Position numbers and translations under genes: made by a program. From assembly GCA_024644045.1 (NCBI GenBank), contig JAHELT010000288.1, positions 19,859 to 83,858 on the forward strand: 64,000 bases of DNA, given 5' to 3'. Below, one piece after another: positions 28,426 to 37,625 of this stretch. Within the stretch, counting starts at the first letter, position 1, and each line of letters opens with the position of its first letter. The DNA is from Chromatiales bacterium. GTDB lineage: Bacteria; Pseudomonadota; Gammaproteobacteria; JAHELT01. The notes under the pieces were generated by a model. It did not search any database, was not told the origin of the DNA, and saw only the letters and a list, made by a program, of their open reading frames with translations.

Positions 28426-29106
28426 TCAGCCGGCCGGCTTGCGGGCACGCAAGCCATGCTCGACGGCCATCACGGCGGCTTCCACGCGGGAATGGACCTT
28501 CAGCTTCCTGAGTATCGCCTTGACGTGCAGCTTCACCGTCCCGTCGGAGATCCCGAGGTTGCGGGCAATGACTTTGTTGCTCTGGCCTTCGGCAAGCAGC
28601 CCCAGAATCTCGGTTTCGCGCGGCGTGAGCCCGTCGAACGGGGTAGCGCTGGTCCTGTCCGCCACGTCGCCCTGCACGACCTTGGCCAGTGCCGGGGCGA
28701 GGTCCGGCGCGACCACGGTTTCGCCGGCAACGATCTGGCGCAGGGCGGTCACCAGGGCATCCGGTTCCATGTCCTTCAGCAGATAACCACGCGCCCCGCC
28801 GCGTAACGCCTCGACCAGGTCGCGGTCGTCGCTACTGGTGGTCAGCATGACGATCGGCATGGGCAAGGCTTTCTGCTGCAGCTGACGCAGGACCGACAGA
28901 CCGTCGACCAGCGGCATGCGCATGTCCAGCAGCACCACGTCCGGGCGCAGCTGCAGGGCAAGCCGCAAGCCGTCGCGGCCGTCGCCGATGGAACCCACGA
29001 CCTCGATCTCACGACGTGTCAGCAGCGTCTCCAGGCCCTCACGAAACAGCGTGTGATCGTCAATGATTAGAACGCGCAACGTCGTAGTCCGTGTGCCTGA
29101 GGTCAA
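28426..29106 (-). CDS. NarL/FixJ-family response regulator
   Basis: 226-aa response regulator with an N-terminal receiver domain (LIIDDHTLFREG; phosphoacceptor Asp in VVLLDMRMP) and a C-terminal LuxR-type helix-turn-helix (LTPRETEILGLLAEGQSNKVIARNLGI). Its start overlaps the 3' end of the histidine kinase gene by 47 bases, so the pair is translated together. Targets are unknown. NarL-type proteins commonly bind inverted heptamers; sites of 7-2-7 form occur upstream of the DUF302 operon and of the sox genes. Confidence 0.92.
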   Translation of the reverse strand: MTSGTRTTTLRVLIIDDHTLFREGLETLLTRREIEVVGSIGDGRDGLRLALQLRPDVVLLDMRMPLVDGLSVLRQLQQKALPMPIVMLTTSSDDRDLVEALRGGARGYLLKDMEPDALVTALRQIVAGETVVAPDLAPALAKVVQGDVADRTSATPFDGLTPRETEILGLLAEGQSNKVIARNLGISDGTVKLHVKAILRKLKVHSRVEAAVMAVEHGLRARKPAG

Positions 29107-30694
29107 CGTGAAAGCGGCGGGTCTGCTCGGCAGGCGGGTAGTTGAAGGTCATTACCACGCGTGTGCCTTCCCCGGGCTCGCTTTCGATGGACAGGTCGCC
29201 GCCGATGCGTTTTGCGCGTTCGTGCAGGATATCCAGCCCGAAGTGGTCGCCGCCCTGCGCTTCGGCGGCGGCGCTGTCGATGCCGATACCGTCGTCCTCT
29301 ATGAGCACCCGGTAGCCGTCCGAATCGATGCCGCTGAGCATCACTCTCACGGTATTCGCCTGACTGTGGCGGCGGATATTGTTGAGCGCTTCCTGCACGA
29401 CCCTCAGCACCTGGATTTCGTGGTTCGCCGGCAGTTCACGCGCCGGCCACTCCTGCTGGAAAAAAATCTGGATGCCCGATTCGCCGCGGAAGCGGTCGAC
29501 CGCCTGCTTTACCGACGCTATCAGGCCGTGCTTGTCGATGGAACCGCGGAAGTGCGAAATCAGGGTGCGCACCTCGCGGTTGGCGTCTTCCAGCGTGCGC
29601 TCGATGCGCTGCATCTGCCGGGTCCAGTCGCCGGCGTCCCGCTGTTCCAGCATCTCTTTGAGGATACGCACCTGAAAGCCGATGCTAACCAGCGTCTGGG
29701 CCAGCGAATCGTGCAGCTCGCTGGCGATGTGGGTGCGTTCCTCGACGATCGAGAGAAACTGCGCTTCCTGGTCGAGGCGTGCCTTTTCGATCGCCATTCC
29801 GAGGTGGCGGCCGATGCTGATGAACAGTTCCTCCATCTCCTGCATGGGTTGCAGATTACCCGGTGGCACGTACAGGTTGTACGCGCCCAGCGTGCGGTCC
29901 CGGTACTGCAAGGGCACCACCAGCATGGCCATATCGCTGAGTCCGTCGACGAAGAATTCGCAGCCGACGCGAGCCTGACACTCGGTCATCGAGGGCTGCA
30001 CCAGTATGCCCGTGGCGTCCGCTGCCTGCCGGCACAAGCAGGCCGCGGCCGGGGGCACGCGTTCGCGCTCCCTCGCTTGCTCGGACAACCCGACGCTCGC
30101 GATCAACCGCATGCTGTCGTCGTGATCGGTCAGGCGAACGGCCGCCGCCGCGGCGCCCACGACATCGGTCAGCGTGTGCAGGAAGCGGGTCAGTAGATCG
30201 TCCAGGTCGCGCGCCGCGTTGATGCTTGCGGCGACGTCGTACAGGACCGTCAGCGAGCGTGTTTTCTGTGTGATGTGCCGGGTGTGCTCGGCCAGCTGCT
30301 CGTCGGCCTCGCGGGCCAGCGATTCGAACATCTCGCCGATGAAATTGATGTCTTCAGCCAGCTCGCTGAACCCGGTGCCCGGCGGGCAGTCGACGCGCGC
30401 CGACAGTGTGCCGCCGCGAATTTTGAGCGCCCACAGCTGCAACTCGCGCAGCGGCTCGAAACAATCGCGGCGCATCAGCCGCACACACACCACGCAGGCC
30501 AGCAGCGCCGCGATCAGCAAACCGGCTGACAGGTAAGCGTCCAGGAACGGAACCAGCGCGTCGATCACCAGCAGTGCGAGCAGGCCACACAGCATCAGCA
30601 TGAGTACCCACAGCCGCCGCGTACCGGAGGAGGCGTACACCTCATTCGTCGATGCGCCGCTATCGGCTCGGGATTGCTTGTTGTCTGCAGCCAT
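29060..30694 (-). CDS. NarX-like sensor histidine kinase
   Basis: 544-aa HisKA_3-type kinase. Two hydrophobic helices (about 27-75), a HAMP-like linker, a GAF domain (about 150-310) and a kinase core with phosphoacceptor His in ASELHDSLAQT and N-box EALNNIRRHSQA. The GAF domain contains a cysteine cluster of pattern C-x-C-x17-C-x5-C, reminiscent of the central Cys module of NarX, possibly redox or metal sensing. The start at MAADNKQSR is preferred; an ATG 20 codons upstream is possible. The short periplasmic loop between the helices argues against a large extracellular sensor. Confidence 0.88.
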   Translation of the reverse strand: MAADNKQSRADSGASTNEVYASSGTRRLWVLMLMLCGLLALLVIDALVPFLDAYLSAGLLIAALLACVVCVRLMRRDCFEPLRELQLWALKIRGGTLSARVDCPPGTGFSELAEDINFIGEMFESLAREADEQLAEHTRHITQKTRSLTVLYDVAASINAARDLDDLLTRFLHTLTDVVGAAAAAVRLTDHDDSMRLIASVGLSEQARERERVPPAAACLCRQAADATGILVQPSMTECQARVGCEFFVDGLSDMAMLVVPLQYRDRTLGAYNLYVPPGNLQPMQEMEELFISIGRHLGMAIEKARLDQEAQFLSIVEERTHIASELHDSLAQTLVSIGFQVRILKEMLEQRDAGDWTRQMQRIERTLEDANREVRTLISHFRGSIDKHGLIASVKQAVDRFRGESGIQIFFQQEWPARELPANHEIQVLRVVQEALNNIRRHSQANTVRVMLSGIDSDGYRVLIEDDGIGIDSAAAEAQGGDHFGLDILHERAKRIGGDLSIESEPGEGTRVVMTFNYPPAEQTRRFHVDLRHTDYDVARSNH

Positions 30695-30877
30695 CAGGAC
30701 ATTGAACGTGGTGTGCAGGAGGTTCCAGCTACTGTAAAGGATAAAGTGTGCCATTGCGAAGGACGTGACCGCTGCCGGGCCCGCGGCGATGGATCACGCT
30801 TCAATCATCACACGTCGCCCGCTGCTTGGCGAGCGAGGGGAGATGCGTGCCGGCGGCTCATCCATCAGATCGGGCCC

Positions 30878-30905
30878 TTGCAAATCCGGCCGCAGGCTTT
30901 AAGAT
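30878..30905 (+). promoter_or_regulatory. candidate promoter of the SqrR-like gene
   Basis: TTGCAA (30878-30883) and TAAGAT (30900-30905) are 16 bases apart, a moderate sigma-70 match. The candidate operator begins at the last base of this -10 box, so a bound repressor would block transcription initiation. Confidence 0.4.
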
Positions 30906-30923
30906 TAGAAAAATCTAAATTAG
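30905..30923. promoter_or_regulatory. candidate operator, site 1 (autoregulatory)
   Basis: Reads TTAGA-AAAA-TCTAA followed directly by ATTAG, in otherwise GC-rich DNA, 17 bases before the start codon of the SqrR-like regulator. The same arrangement occurs at 32620 and 42240, with a weaker copy at 48399. Placement over the promoter and start suggests autorepression. Confidence 0.6.
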
Positions 30924-30940
30924 GTGTGAACAATATTTCG

Positions 30941-31282
30941 ATGAGCGTATCGCGCGGACGAAAAACGTCGCAGGCGCGGGTGCTGCCGCAGGCCGACGAG
31001 ATGGGGGAGCACGCGGCCGCAGCGTCGGATCTGCTGAAGGCGCTGGCCAATCCGCACCGGCTGCAGGTGCTCTGCGTGCTCGGCGATGGCGAGTTGTCGG
31101 TGGGCGCGCTCAACAAGCGTATCCCGCTGTCGCAGTCGGCGTTGTCGCAGCACCTTGCGGTGCTTCGCAGCGACGGTCTGGTGCAGACGCGGCGCGAGTC
31201 GCAGACGATTTTCTACAGTGTGGCCCCGGGTCCCGCGCTCGACGTCATCCGCGTGCTGCACGCGCATTACTGCACAGCCTGA
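30941..31282 (+). CDS. ArsR-family regulator, SqrR/BigR-like persulfide sensor
   Basis: 113-aa winged-helix ArsR/SmtB-family repressor. Two cysteines only: Cys45 in LQVLCVLGDGE and Cys111 in HAHYCTA. These correspond in position to the pair that forms a tetrasulfide bridge in SqrR and BigR, the sulfide/persulfide-responsive repressors. The recognition helix region is LSQSALSQHLAVLR. The start ATG at 30941 gives the typical family length; a longer frame upstream covers the operator region and is unlikely to be translated. An operator-like repeat overlaps its own promoter, and the same sequence precedes the RND/DUF302 and NPA-repeat operons. Confidence 0.88.
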   Translation: MSVSRGRKTSQARVLPQADEMGEHAAAASDLLKALANPHRLQVLCVLGDGELSVGALNKRIPLSQSALSQHLAVLRSDGLVQTRRESQTIFYSVAPGPALDVIRVLHAHYCTA

Positions 31283-31573
31283 GGGCTGCGCTTAAGCAGC
31301 TGGCCGCCAGCGGGAGGCTTGAATCGTTCTTTGTCCTTCTGCTCAGAGCATGCTGCGCTTCGCGCACCCTGCAACTTCGCCCCCTTCCCGGGGCCAGCGA
31401 TTCGATGCCTAAAGGCAGACTCTCGCCAGGCACAGCCTGGCAGACGTATTTGCGTGCCTGGCGCCGTTTGCGAGCGTGTTTTTCATTGTGATGGACGCAC
31501 TGCGCAGCGCGAGTAATCTTCGGCATACCAGCCTTTGTTCGGGGAGAGGTCGCTACCGCAGCGCGGTGGGCCG

Positions 31574-32002
31574 CTACCCGGTCTGGCCGAGCGCAACACG
31601 CTCCAGCTGCTCGTGGCGTATCACGCCCGGTTGTTCCCACGTGAGCGAGCCGTGCTGAAATAGCGCAAAGTTCGGGATGCTGCGCACGCCGAATTGACGG
31701 GCGAGGTCCGGGTGATCCTGCGTGTTGACCTTCAGCACGATCGCTTTACCGGCAAGATTCTGCGCCGCCTTCGCGACCTCCGGCGCGGCCATCCTGCACG
31801 GACCGCACCAGGGCGCCCAGAAGTCCACCAGCACGGGCACCGGGGCCGCGTGCGTGATCTCGGAGAACAACTGCGGATCCGCATCGAGCGGCTCGCTCAC
31901 CGGGCGCAGGGTTTTCCTGCAGGCACCGCACCGACCGGCATCCGACAGCCGCTGCACCGGGATCCGGTTCCTGATGCCGCAATGCTCACAAACGCGAATC
32001 AT
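31574..32002 (-). CDS. trxC: thioredoxin 2 (TrxC-like)
   Basis: 142-aa thioredoxin with an N-terminal zinc-finger extension (CEHCG...CGACRK) typical of TrxC, and an active site WCGPC in [13 protein letters not shown]. It reduces disulfides or persulfides in the cytoplasm. Its ATG overlaps the stop of the upstream cytochrome gene (ATGA), so the two form one transcription unit divergent from the RND operon. The 290-base gap to the SqrR-like gene (31283-31573) holds only a short inverted repeat, GCCAGG-N5-CCTGGC at 31425. Confidence 0.92.
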   Translation of the reverse strand: MIRVCEHCGIRNRIPVQRLSDAGRCGACRKTLRPVSEPLDADPQLFSEITHAAPVPVLVDFWAPWCGPCRMAAPEVAKAAQNLAGKAIVLKVNTQDHPDLARQFGVRSIPNFALFQHGSLTWEQPGVIRHEQLERVALGQTG

Positions 32003-32559
32003 TGCGTTGCCTCGCCAGACCGGGGCCAGTCGACGTAGAAGGCGCCGCGCAGATCGCCGGCGCTGAAACCCGTCGCCTGATCCGCGGGGTAGTGCCGGGC
32101 GACGGCCGTACTGACCTCGGGTGCGAGCGTGCGACCGTGGCAGGCCAGGCATTTCGACTGCACGACGATCGCTTTCATGTAGCGCGCGCTCCCATCGGGC
32201 GAGGTCTCGAAGTGCTCGGGTGGCTGCTCGACGCCGGTAGCAAGCTCACGCTCGAAACGCGCCAGCAACTCGCGCTGACGAGCATCGGGCGCGTTTCCGG
32301 GATTACGCAGCCGCAGCGCCGTGCGCCCCACGCGCGCGCCGCTCTGAGCGGAAAAGCGTGCCGCAATCTGCGGCGCCTGTTCGCTGCACACACTGATGGC
32401 CTGCACCGGTCCTCCGGCGGCGATCGCGTCCATGAGCTGAGCGCCGAGCGCTTTCTGAAACTGCACGGCCATCCGGCGCGATTCCGGCAGTCGCGCATCC
32501 TCGGCCTGCGCGCCGCCAGCGGCCAGTAGCGCCAGGATCATAACGGCGGTTCGTTGCAT
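31999..32559 (-). CDS. exported c-type cytochrome, DUF3365 (Tll0287-like)
   Basis: 186-aa protein with a signal peptide ([19 protein letters not shown]) and one heme c motif, CLACH, near residue 136. The rest matches the DUF3365 domain, a PAS-like heme domain seen in periplasmic sensors and electron carriers. It is the first gene of the cytochrome-trxC unit and is divergent from the RND operon. Role is unknown; small redox carrier or sulfur-species sensor are both possible. Confidence 0.82.
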   Translation of the reverse strand: MQRTAVMILALLAAGGAQAEDARLPESRRMAVQFQKALGAQLMDAIAAGGPVQAISVCSEQAPQIAARFSAQSGARVGRTALRLRNPGNAPDARQRELLARFERELATGVEQPPEHFETSPDGSARYMKAIVVQSKCLACHGRTLAPEVSTAVARHYPADQATGFSAGDLRGAFYVDWPRSGEATQ

Positions 32560-32594
32560 ACCTAGTTCCCTCCAAGAGCGGCGTACAGAATAAG

Positions 32595-32608
32595 AGGTTT
32601 ATAAACCT
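32595..32608. promoter_or_regulatory. perfect 14-bp palindrome AGGTTTATAAACCT
   Basis: A perfect palindrome in the divergent promoter region between the cytochrome/trxC unit and the RND operon, 11 bases upstream of the ATTAG-type operator. It may be a second regulator's site or an extended part of the same control region. Confidence 0.4.
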
Positions 32609-32619
32609 GGATTATTATA

Positions 32620-32638
32620 TTAGTATATATTAAATTAG
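32620..32638. promoter_or_regulatory. candidate operator, site 2 (RND/DUF302 operon)
   Basis: Reads TTAGT-ATAT-ATTAA followed by ATTAG. Over 25 bases (32616-32640) it matches site 3 at 21 positions. It lies 40 bases upstream of the first gene of the DUF2892-RND operon and about 60 bases from the divergent cytochrome gene, so it could control both. Confidence 0.6.
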
Positions 32639-32677
32639 CAAGATATGATATGTCATTTAACCAGGAGGGTTTCTGTC

Positions 32678-32938
32678 ATGCCCGCTGAATCGACGGCGGC
32701 AAGCGCGCCGCAGACGGCCAACATCGATCGCTGGGTGTTCCGCGTCGCCGGCCTGTTCATACTGATGTCCGTGGCGCTGGCCCAGTGGCACAGCCCGTAC
32801 TGGCTGTGGTTCACCGCGTTTGTCGGTGCCAACCTGCTGCAAAGCTCGTTCACCGGGTTCTGTCCCCTAGTGCTGGTCCTGCGCCGGCTGGGCGTGCGTC
32901 CGGGGGCCGCGTTTCACACTCCGGCCGGGTCCACCTGA
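32678..32938 (+). CDS. DUF2892 (YgaP-transmembrane-like) small membrane protein
   Basis: 86-aa protein with two hydrophobic helices and the DUF2892 pattern ([23 protein letters not shown]). In other proteins this helical hairpin anchors rhodanese domains (YgaP). A strong ribosome-binding site AGGAGG lies 9 bases upstream of the ATG. It is the first gene of the operon and is separated from the RND adaptor gene by 2 bases. Sulfur-related contexts are typical of the family. Confidence 0.85.
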   Translation: MPAESTAASAPQTANIDRWVFRVAGLFILMSVALAQWHSPYWLWFTAFVGANLLQSSFTGFCPLVLVLRRLGVRPGAAFHTPAGST

Positions 32939-32940
32939 AG

Positions 32941-34035
32941 ATGCGTCTGCCGGTCATGCGCTCGCCAGACGCAGCCGCGCTGCTGTTGCTGGCAGCGCTA
33001 TTGTCAGCCTGCTCGGAGCCGCCCGCACCGCGGTATCCGGTGGCGGTCGCAGAGAGCGCAAACCTGGCGACCGCAGTGGTCGACCGGGCGCGCGTGCCGC
33101 ACGAGACCGCGTTCGACGGCGTGGTGGAAGCGGTCAATCAGTCCACCGTCGCGGCGCAGACCAGCGGACGCGTGGTCGCGCTGCTGTTCGATGTGGGCGA
33201 CGAGGTCGAAAAGGGCGCCGTGATCGTCCGCCTAACGGACACCCAGCAGAGTGCGCGGGTCGATGTTGCCGAGGGCGCGCTGGCCGAGGCCAAAGCACGC
33301 CTGGAGGAAGCGCGGCTCGCGTACACCCGTGCCAAAGACGTCTACGCAAAGAAGCTGATAGCGAAAGCGCAGTTCGATGCGGCGGCGGCCAACTTCGAAT
33401 CCGCACGCGCCCGTCAAGAAACGGCACAGGCCGCAGTGGCCGAAGCGCGCGAGGGGCTGGCTTACACGGTGGTGCGCGCGCCCTACGCCGGTATTGTCGC
33501 CGTGCGGCATGTGCAGCTCGGCGAAACCGTAGGGCCGGGCGCGCCGCTGATGAGCGGGTTGTCGCTCGATCAATTGCGTGTCGTGGTGGAAGTCCCGCAG
33601 CAGCACATCCATCCGCTGCGCGCGCACCAGAAAGCCCGCGTGATTCTGCCGGGCGAGCGCTCGATCGAAACGACGGCGCTGCGGATTCCGCCCAGCGCGG
33701 ATCCGGTGACGCATACGTTTCGCGTGCGCGCGACGCTCCCGCCGGCCGTCACCGGCATATTTCCCGGTACTCTGGTCAAGGTGGCCTTCGTGAGCGGGGA
33801 ACAGGAGCGCCTGCTGGTACCGGACAGCGCAGTCGTGCGGCGCGGCGAAGTCACGGCCGTGTATGTGCTGGACGATGCGGGCCGGGTCGGTTTTCGTTAC
33901 CTGCGTACCGGACCCTCCCGCAACGGGCGTGTAGCGGTGCTGGCAGGGCTGACCGCCGGTGAACGCGTGGCCACCGATCCTATCGCCGCGGGCATTGCTT
34001 ACAAGAACCAGTTCCTGCACGCGGGTGACAAATGA
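32941..34035 (+). CDS. RND efflux periplasmic adaptor (membrane fusion) lipoprotein
   Basis: 364-aa adaptor with a lipoprotein signal (LLLLAALLSAC/SE), a biotinyl-lipoyl-like hairpin (SGRVVALLFDVGDEVEKGAVIVRLTD), a long coiled-coil helical pair (about 95-175) and a beta-barrel region. It links an inner-membrane RND pump to an outer-membrane channel. The stop overlaps the start of the permease gene (ATGA). No outer-membrane channel gene is in the operon. Confidence 0.93.
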   Translation: MRLPVMRSPDAAALLLLAALLSACSEPPAPRYPVAVAESANLATAVVDRARVPHETAFDGVVEAVNQSTVAAQTSGRVVALLFDVGDEVEKGAVIVRLTDTQQSARVDVAEGALAEAKARLEEARLAYTRAKDVYAKKLIAKAQFDAAAANFESARARQETAQAAVAEAREGLAYTVVRAPYAGIVAVRHVQLGETVGPGAPLMSGLSLDQLRVVVEVPQQHIHPLRAHQKARVILPGERSIETTALRIPPSADPVTHTFRVRATLPPAVTGIFPGTLVKVAFVSGEQERLLVPDSAVVRRGEVTAVYVLDDAGRVGFRYLRTGPSRNGRVAVLAGLTAGERVATDPIAAGIAYKNQFLHAGDK

Positions 34036-37000
34036 GCGTGCCTGCACGCCCCGGCCTCGGTGCGTCGGGGCGCATCGCGGGCGCATTCCTGACCTCTGAG
34101 ATCACACCGCTGCTGGCCTTGAGCGGGCTGCTGCTGGGCCTGTTCGCGGTGCTGATAACGCCGCGCGAGGAAGAGCCGCAGATCGCCGTGACCTTCGCCA
34201 ATGTCTTCATCTCTTATCCCGGCGCCTCCGCGAAGGAGGTCGAGTCGCTGGTCACCACGCCTGCCGAGCAGATCGTTTCAGAGCTCGAGGGCGTCAAGCA
34301 CGTGTACTCTGCCTCGACCCCGGGAATGAGCGCGCTCACGGTCCGTTTCAAGGTCGGTGAACCGCGCACCGAGGCGATCGTGCGGTTGTACAATGCGTTC
34401 TACTCAAACCAGGACTGGATCCCGCCTAACGCCGGCGTCGGGGTGCCGCTGATCAAGCCTAAGGGCATAGACGACGTGCCGATCGTCGCCGGAACCCTTT
34501 GGAGCGAAAACCCCGACCTTTCGGCAGCCGATCTGTTGCGCATCGCGCACACCATCGAAGCCGAGCTGCAACGGGTGCCCGGCACGCGCGATATCGAAAC
34601 ACTCGGCGGCCCCGAACGGGTGGTGCACGTGCGCTTCGATCCGCAACGGCTGGCGGGGTACGGTCTGGCGCTCGATGACCTGCGCCGGGCCCTGTCGGCG
34701 GCCAACGCGTCACGTGACGCGGGCGGTCTGGTCGACGACAACCGCCGCGTGCTGGTTCAGGCCGGCACCTTTCTGATCACCCCCGAGGAAGTGGCCGAGC
34801 TGGTGGTCGGAGTACGCAACGGTGCTCCGGTTCTGCTGCGCGACGTTGCCGACGTGCACACCGGTGCCGATCAGCCGGAACGGTACGTCAGCTTCGGTGC
34901 CGGCCCTGCAGCTGCGGCGAAGAGCATTGCGGCAACGGGGCGCTATCCGGCGGTGACCATCGCGGTTTCGAAGAAACCCGGTGAGAATGCGGTCGCGGTC
35001 GGTGAGGCCGTGATCGAGCGCTTCGAGCAGCTGCGCGGCATTTTTCTGCCCGACAGCGTGCAGGCCACGGTCACGCGCAACTACGGCAAGACCGCGCAGG
35101 ACAAAGCGCAAACGCTGATCCAGAAACTGATCTTCGCCACCCTGTCCGTGGTCGTCCTCGTCTGGTTCGCGCTCGGACGCCGCGAAGCGCTGGTGGTCGG
35201 CGCCGCGGTCGTTGTCACGCTTGCGATGACACTGTTCGCCTCATGGGCATGGGGTTTTACGCTCAATCGGGTTTCGCTGTTTGCGCTGATCTTTTCCATC
35301 GGCATCCTGGTGGACGACGCCATCGTGGTGGTGGAAAACATTCATCGCCACCGGATCATGGGCGGCAAGTCTCTGACCGCTGCGATTCCAGCCGCGGTCG
35401 ACGAAGTCGGCGGGCCAACCATCCTCGCGACCCTCACGGTGATCGCGGCGCTGCTGCCAATGGCGTTCGTAACGGGTCTGATGGGGCCCTATATGCGGCC
35501 GATACCGATCAACGCGTCGAGCGGTATGTTGATCTCGCTCGCGGTCGCCTTCGTGTTTACGCCGTGGCTTTACCGGCGCCTTCTCGACGGCGCCGACGTC
35601 CCCGCACACAACGACAGCGGCGACACCCGGTTGCAGCGATTGTTCACGCGCGCAATGACGCCTTTTCTGCGGCGCGGACGGGGGCGCGGCTACCGCTGGG
35701 GCCTGCTGCTGGCGTTGCTGGTACTGATCGCGCTGTCGCTGTCGCTGGTCGCAACGCAGGCCGTGGTCCTGAAGATGCTGCCCTTCGACAACAAGAGCGA
35801 GTTCCAGGTACTGGTGGACATGCCTGAGGGGACACCGGTTGAAAACACCCACCGAGTGCTGCAGGCACTCGCGGACCACCTGGATACGGTCCCCGAGGTC
35901 ACCGACTATCAGACCTACGCGGGGACGTCCGCGCCGATCAACTTCAACGGTCTGGTGCGTCAGTACTACCTGCGGCGCTCGCCCTATCAGGGCGACATTC
36001 AGGTCAATCTGACCGACAAGCAGGTGCGCAGCCGGAAATCACACGAAATCGCCGGTGCGGTACGCGGTGCCCTGGTCGAAATCGGCGCGCGCCACGGTGC
36101 CAGTGTGAAAATCGTCGAAGTGCCACCGGGTCCGCCGGTTCTGGCGCCGCTGGTGGCTGAAATCTACGGGCTGGACTACACCCGGCAGCGCGATGTCGCC
36201 GGCGCGGTGCGCGAGGTGTTCGCAGCGACCGCCCACGTGGTGGATGTCGACGACACCACAGAGGCGCCCCAGCAAAAGCTGGTTGTCGCAGTCGATCGCG
36301 CACGCGCGTCGCGGCTGGGCGTGTCGCAGCAGTCTGTTGCGACCACCATCGCCGCTGCGCTGCGTGGCGAGGACATGTCCTACCTGCACGACCCGGCGCT
36401 GAAGGTGCCGGTCCCGGTGCGGGTCGAACTGCCCGCAACCGATCAGGCTGATCCAGACGTGATTCAAACGCTTCGGGTGCGCTCCGCCTCGGGGACGCTG
36501 GTGCCGCTGTCCGAGATCGCCGAGATACACCGCACCACGCGCGAGCAGACGATCTATCATAAGGATCTGCTGCCGGTCGTGTACGTCACGGGCGACGTCG
36601 CGGGCGGCACGGACAGTCCGCTTTACAGTCTGTACACTATTTCGACCGCGCTCGGTGACACGCCGGTCGAAGGCGCGCCGATCAAGCAGTACCTGACGCG
36701 CCAGCCGGACAACCCCTACGAGTGGAGCCTCAAATGGGACGGCGAATGGCAGGTCACGTTCGAAACGTTCCGTGACATGGGTGCCGCTTACGCGGTGGGA
36801 CTCATCCTGATCTACCTGCTGGTGGTCGCGCAGTTCCGATCTTACGGCGTACCGCTCATCATCATGGCGCCGATTCCGCTGACCCTGATCGGCATCATGC
36901 CGGGTCACGCGCTGCTGGGTCAGCAGTTCACCGCGCCCTCGATGATCGGAATGATCGCGCTGGCGGGGATCATCGTGCGCAACTCGATACTCCTGGTGGA

Positions 37001-37289
37001 TTTCATCCAGCAGGAGGTCCGTGCCGGAAAAGCCTTGCAGGCCGCGACCATCGGCGCGGCCGCCGTGCGTGCCAGGCCCATTGCGCTAACCGCTATCGCC
37101 GCGATGCTCGGCGGCCTGTTCATTCTCGACGATCCAATTTTCGGCGGTCTGGCCGTATCGCTGATCTTCGGGCTGTTCGCTTCGACGGTGCTCACGCTGC
37201 TGGTGATTCCGGTGGTGTACTACCACTACCACTGGCGAAGTCTGGAAGCGACTGATATGGATCACAGCGCCCGAACACGCGTTGGCTGA
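34032..37289 (+). CDS. RND-family efflux permease
   Basis: 1085-aa proton-driven inner-membrane pump of the AcrB superfamily. Twelve hydrophobic helices in the 1+5+1+5 pattern flank two large periplasmic loops. The fourth-helix motif FSIGILVDDAIVVVENIHRH carries the paired aspartates of the proton relay. It is embedded in an operon with DUF2892 and DUF302 genes and preceded by an ATTAG-type operator, so the exported compound may be a sulfur species or a toxicant produced during sulfide stress. That is inferred; the motif set alone does not define a substrate. Confidence 0.93.
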   Translation: MSVPARPGLGASGRIAGAFLTSEITPLLALSGLLLGLFAVLITPREEEPQIAVTFANVFISYPGASAKEVESLVTTPAEQIVSELEGVKHVYSASTPGMSALTVRFKVGEPRTEAIVRLYNAFYSNQDWIPPNAGVGVPLIKPKGIDDVPIVAGTLWSENPDLSAADLLRIAHTIEAELQRVPGTRDIETLGGPERVVHVRFDPQRLAGYGLALDDLRRALSAANASRDAGGLVDDNRRVLVQAGTFLITPEEVAELVVGVRNGAPVLLRDVADVHTGADQPERYVSFGAGPAAAAKSIAATGRYPAVTIAVSKKPGENAVAVGEAVIERFEQLRGIFLPDSVQATVTRNYGKTAQDKAQTLIQKLIFATLSVVVLVWFALGRREALVVGAAVVVTLAMTLFASWAWGFTLNRVSLFALIFSIGILVDDAIVVVENIHRHRIMGGKSLTAAIPAAVDEVGGPTILATLTVIAALLPMAFVTGLMGPYMRPIPINASSGMLISLAVAFVFTPWLYRRLLDGADVPAHNDSGDTRLQRLFTRAMTPFLRRGRGRGYRWGLLLALLVLIALSLSLVATQAVVLKMLPFDNKSEFQVLVDMPEGTPVENTHRVLQALADHLDTVPEVTDYQTYAGTSAPINFNGLVRQYYLRRSPYQGDIQVNLTDKQVRSRKSHEIAGAVRGALVEIGARHGASVKIVEVPPGPPVLAPLVAEIYGLDYTRQRDVAGAVREVFAATAHVVDVDDTTEAPQQKLVVAVDRARASRLGVSQQSVATTIAAALRGEDMSYLHDPALKVPVPVRVELPATDQADPDVIQTLRVRSASGTLVPLSEIAEIHRTTREQTIYHKDLLPVVYVTGDVAGGTDSPLYSLYTISTALGDTPVEGAPIKQYLTRQPDNPYEWSLKWDGEWQVTFETFRDMGAAYAVGLILIYLLVVAQFRSYGVPLIIMAPIPLTLIGIMPGHALLGQQFTAPSMIGMIALAGIIVRNSILLVDFIQQEVRAGKALQAATIGAAAVRARPIALTAIAAMLGGLFILDDPIFGGLAVSLIFGLFASTVLTLLVIPVVYYHYHWRSLEATDMDHSARTRVG

Positions 37290-37362
37290 CAATGCCACTC
37301 GAGTCACAACTGGCGAGCGCAGGCATCTCGCCCCTCACTTTAAACACGAAAGGAGCAACCTC

Positions 37363-37569
37363 ATGAAACGCAATATCGGCAGCACAGACAAACTTGTCCG
37401 CTACGTGGCGGGCGCACTCATCATCGGCGCAGGCCTCTATTACGAATCCTGGTGGGGCGCAGTGGGCGTCGTACCGATCGCAACCGCACTCATCGGCTGG
37501 TGTCCGCCCTACGCGTTGTTCAAGATAAACACCTGTCGCACCGATTCACGCGCAACACCGGCTTCGTGA
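37363..37569 (+). CDS. DUF2892 small membrane protein (second copy)
   Basis: 68-aa protein with two hydrophobic helices and the DUF2892 pattern ([19 protein letters not shown] ... [16 protein letters not shown]). A good ribosome-binding site (AAGGAG at 37349) precedes the ATG. It lies between the RND permease and the DUF302 gene. The C-P-P-Y and terminal Cys are typical of this family. It may act as a membrane anchor for a sulfur-handling partner. Confidence 0.85.
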   Translation: MKRNIGSTDKLVRYVAGALIIGAGLYYESWWGAVGVVPIATALIGWCPPYALFKINTCRTDSRATPAS

Positions 37570-37625
37570 ACGAGACGGCAGGCGTCGCATACACCGGCGC
37601 AGGATACTCAAACAGAGGACATGAC

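Noticed and set aside
31425..31441. GCCAGG-N5-CCTGGC hairpin as terminator of the SqrR-like gene or trxC
   Set aside because: Short stem without a T-run; more than 130 bases from either gene end.
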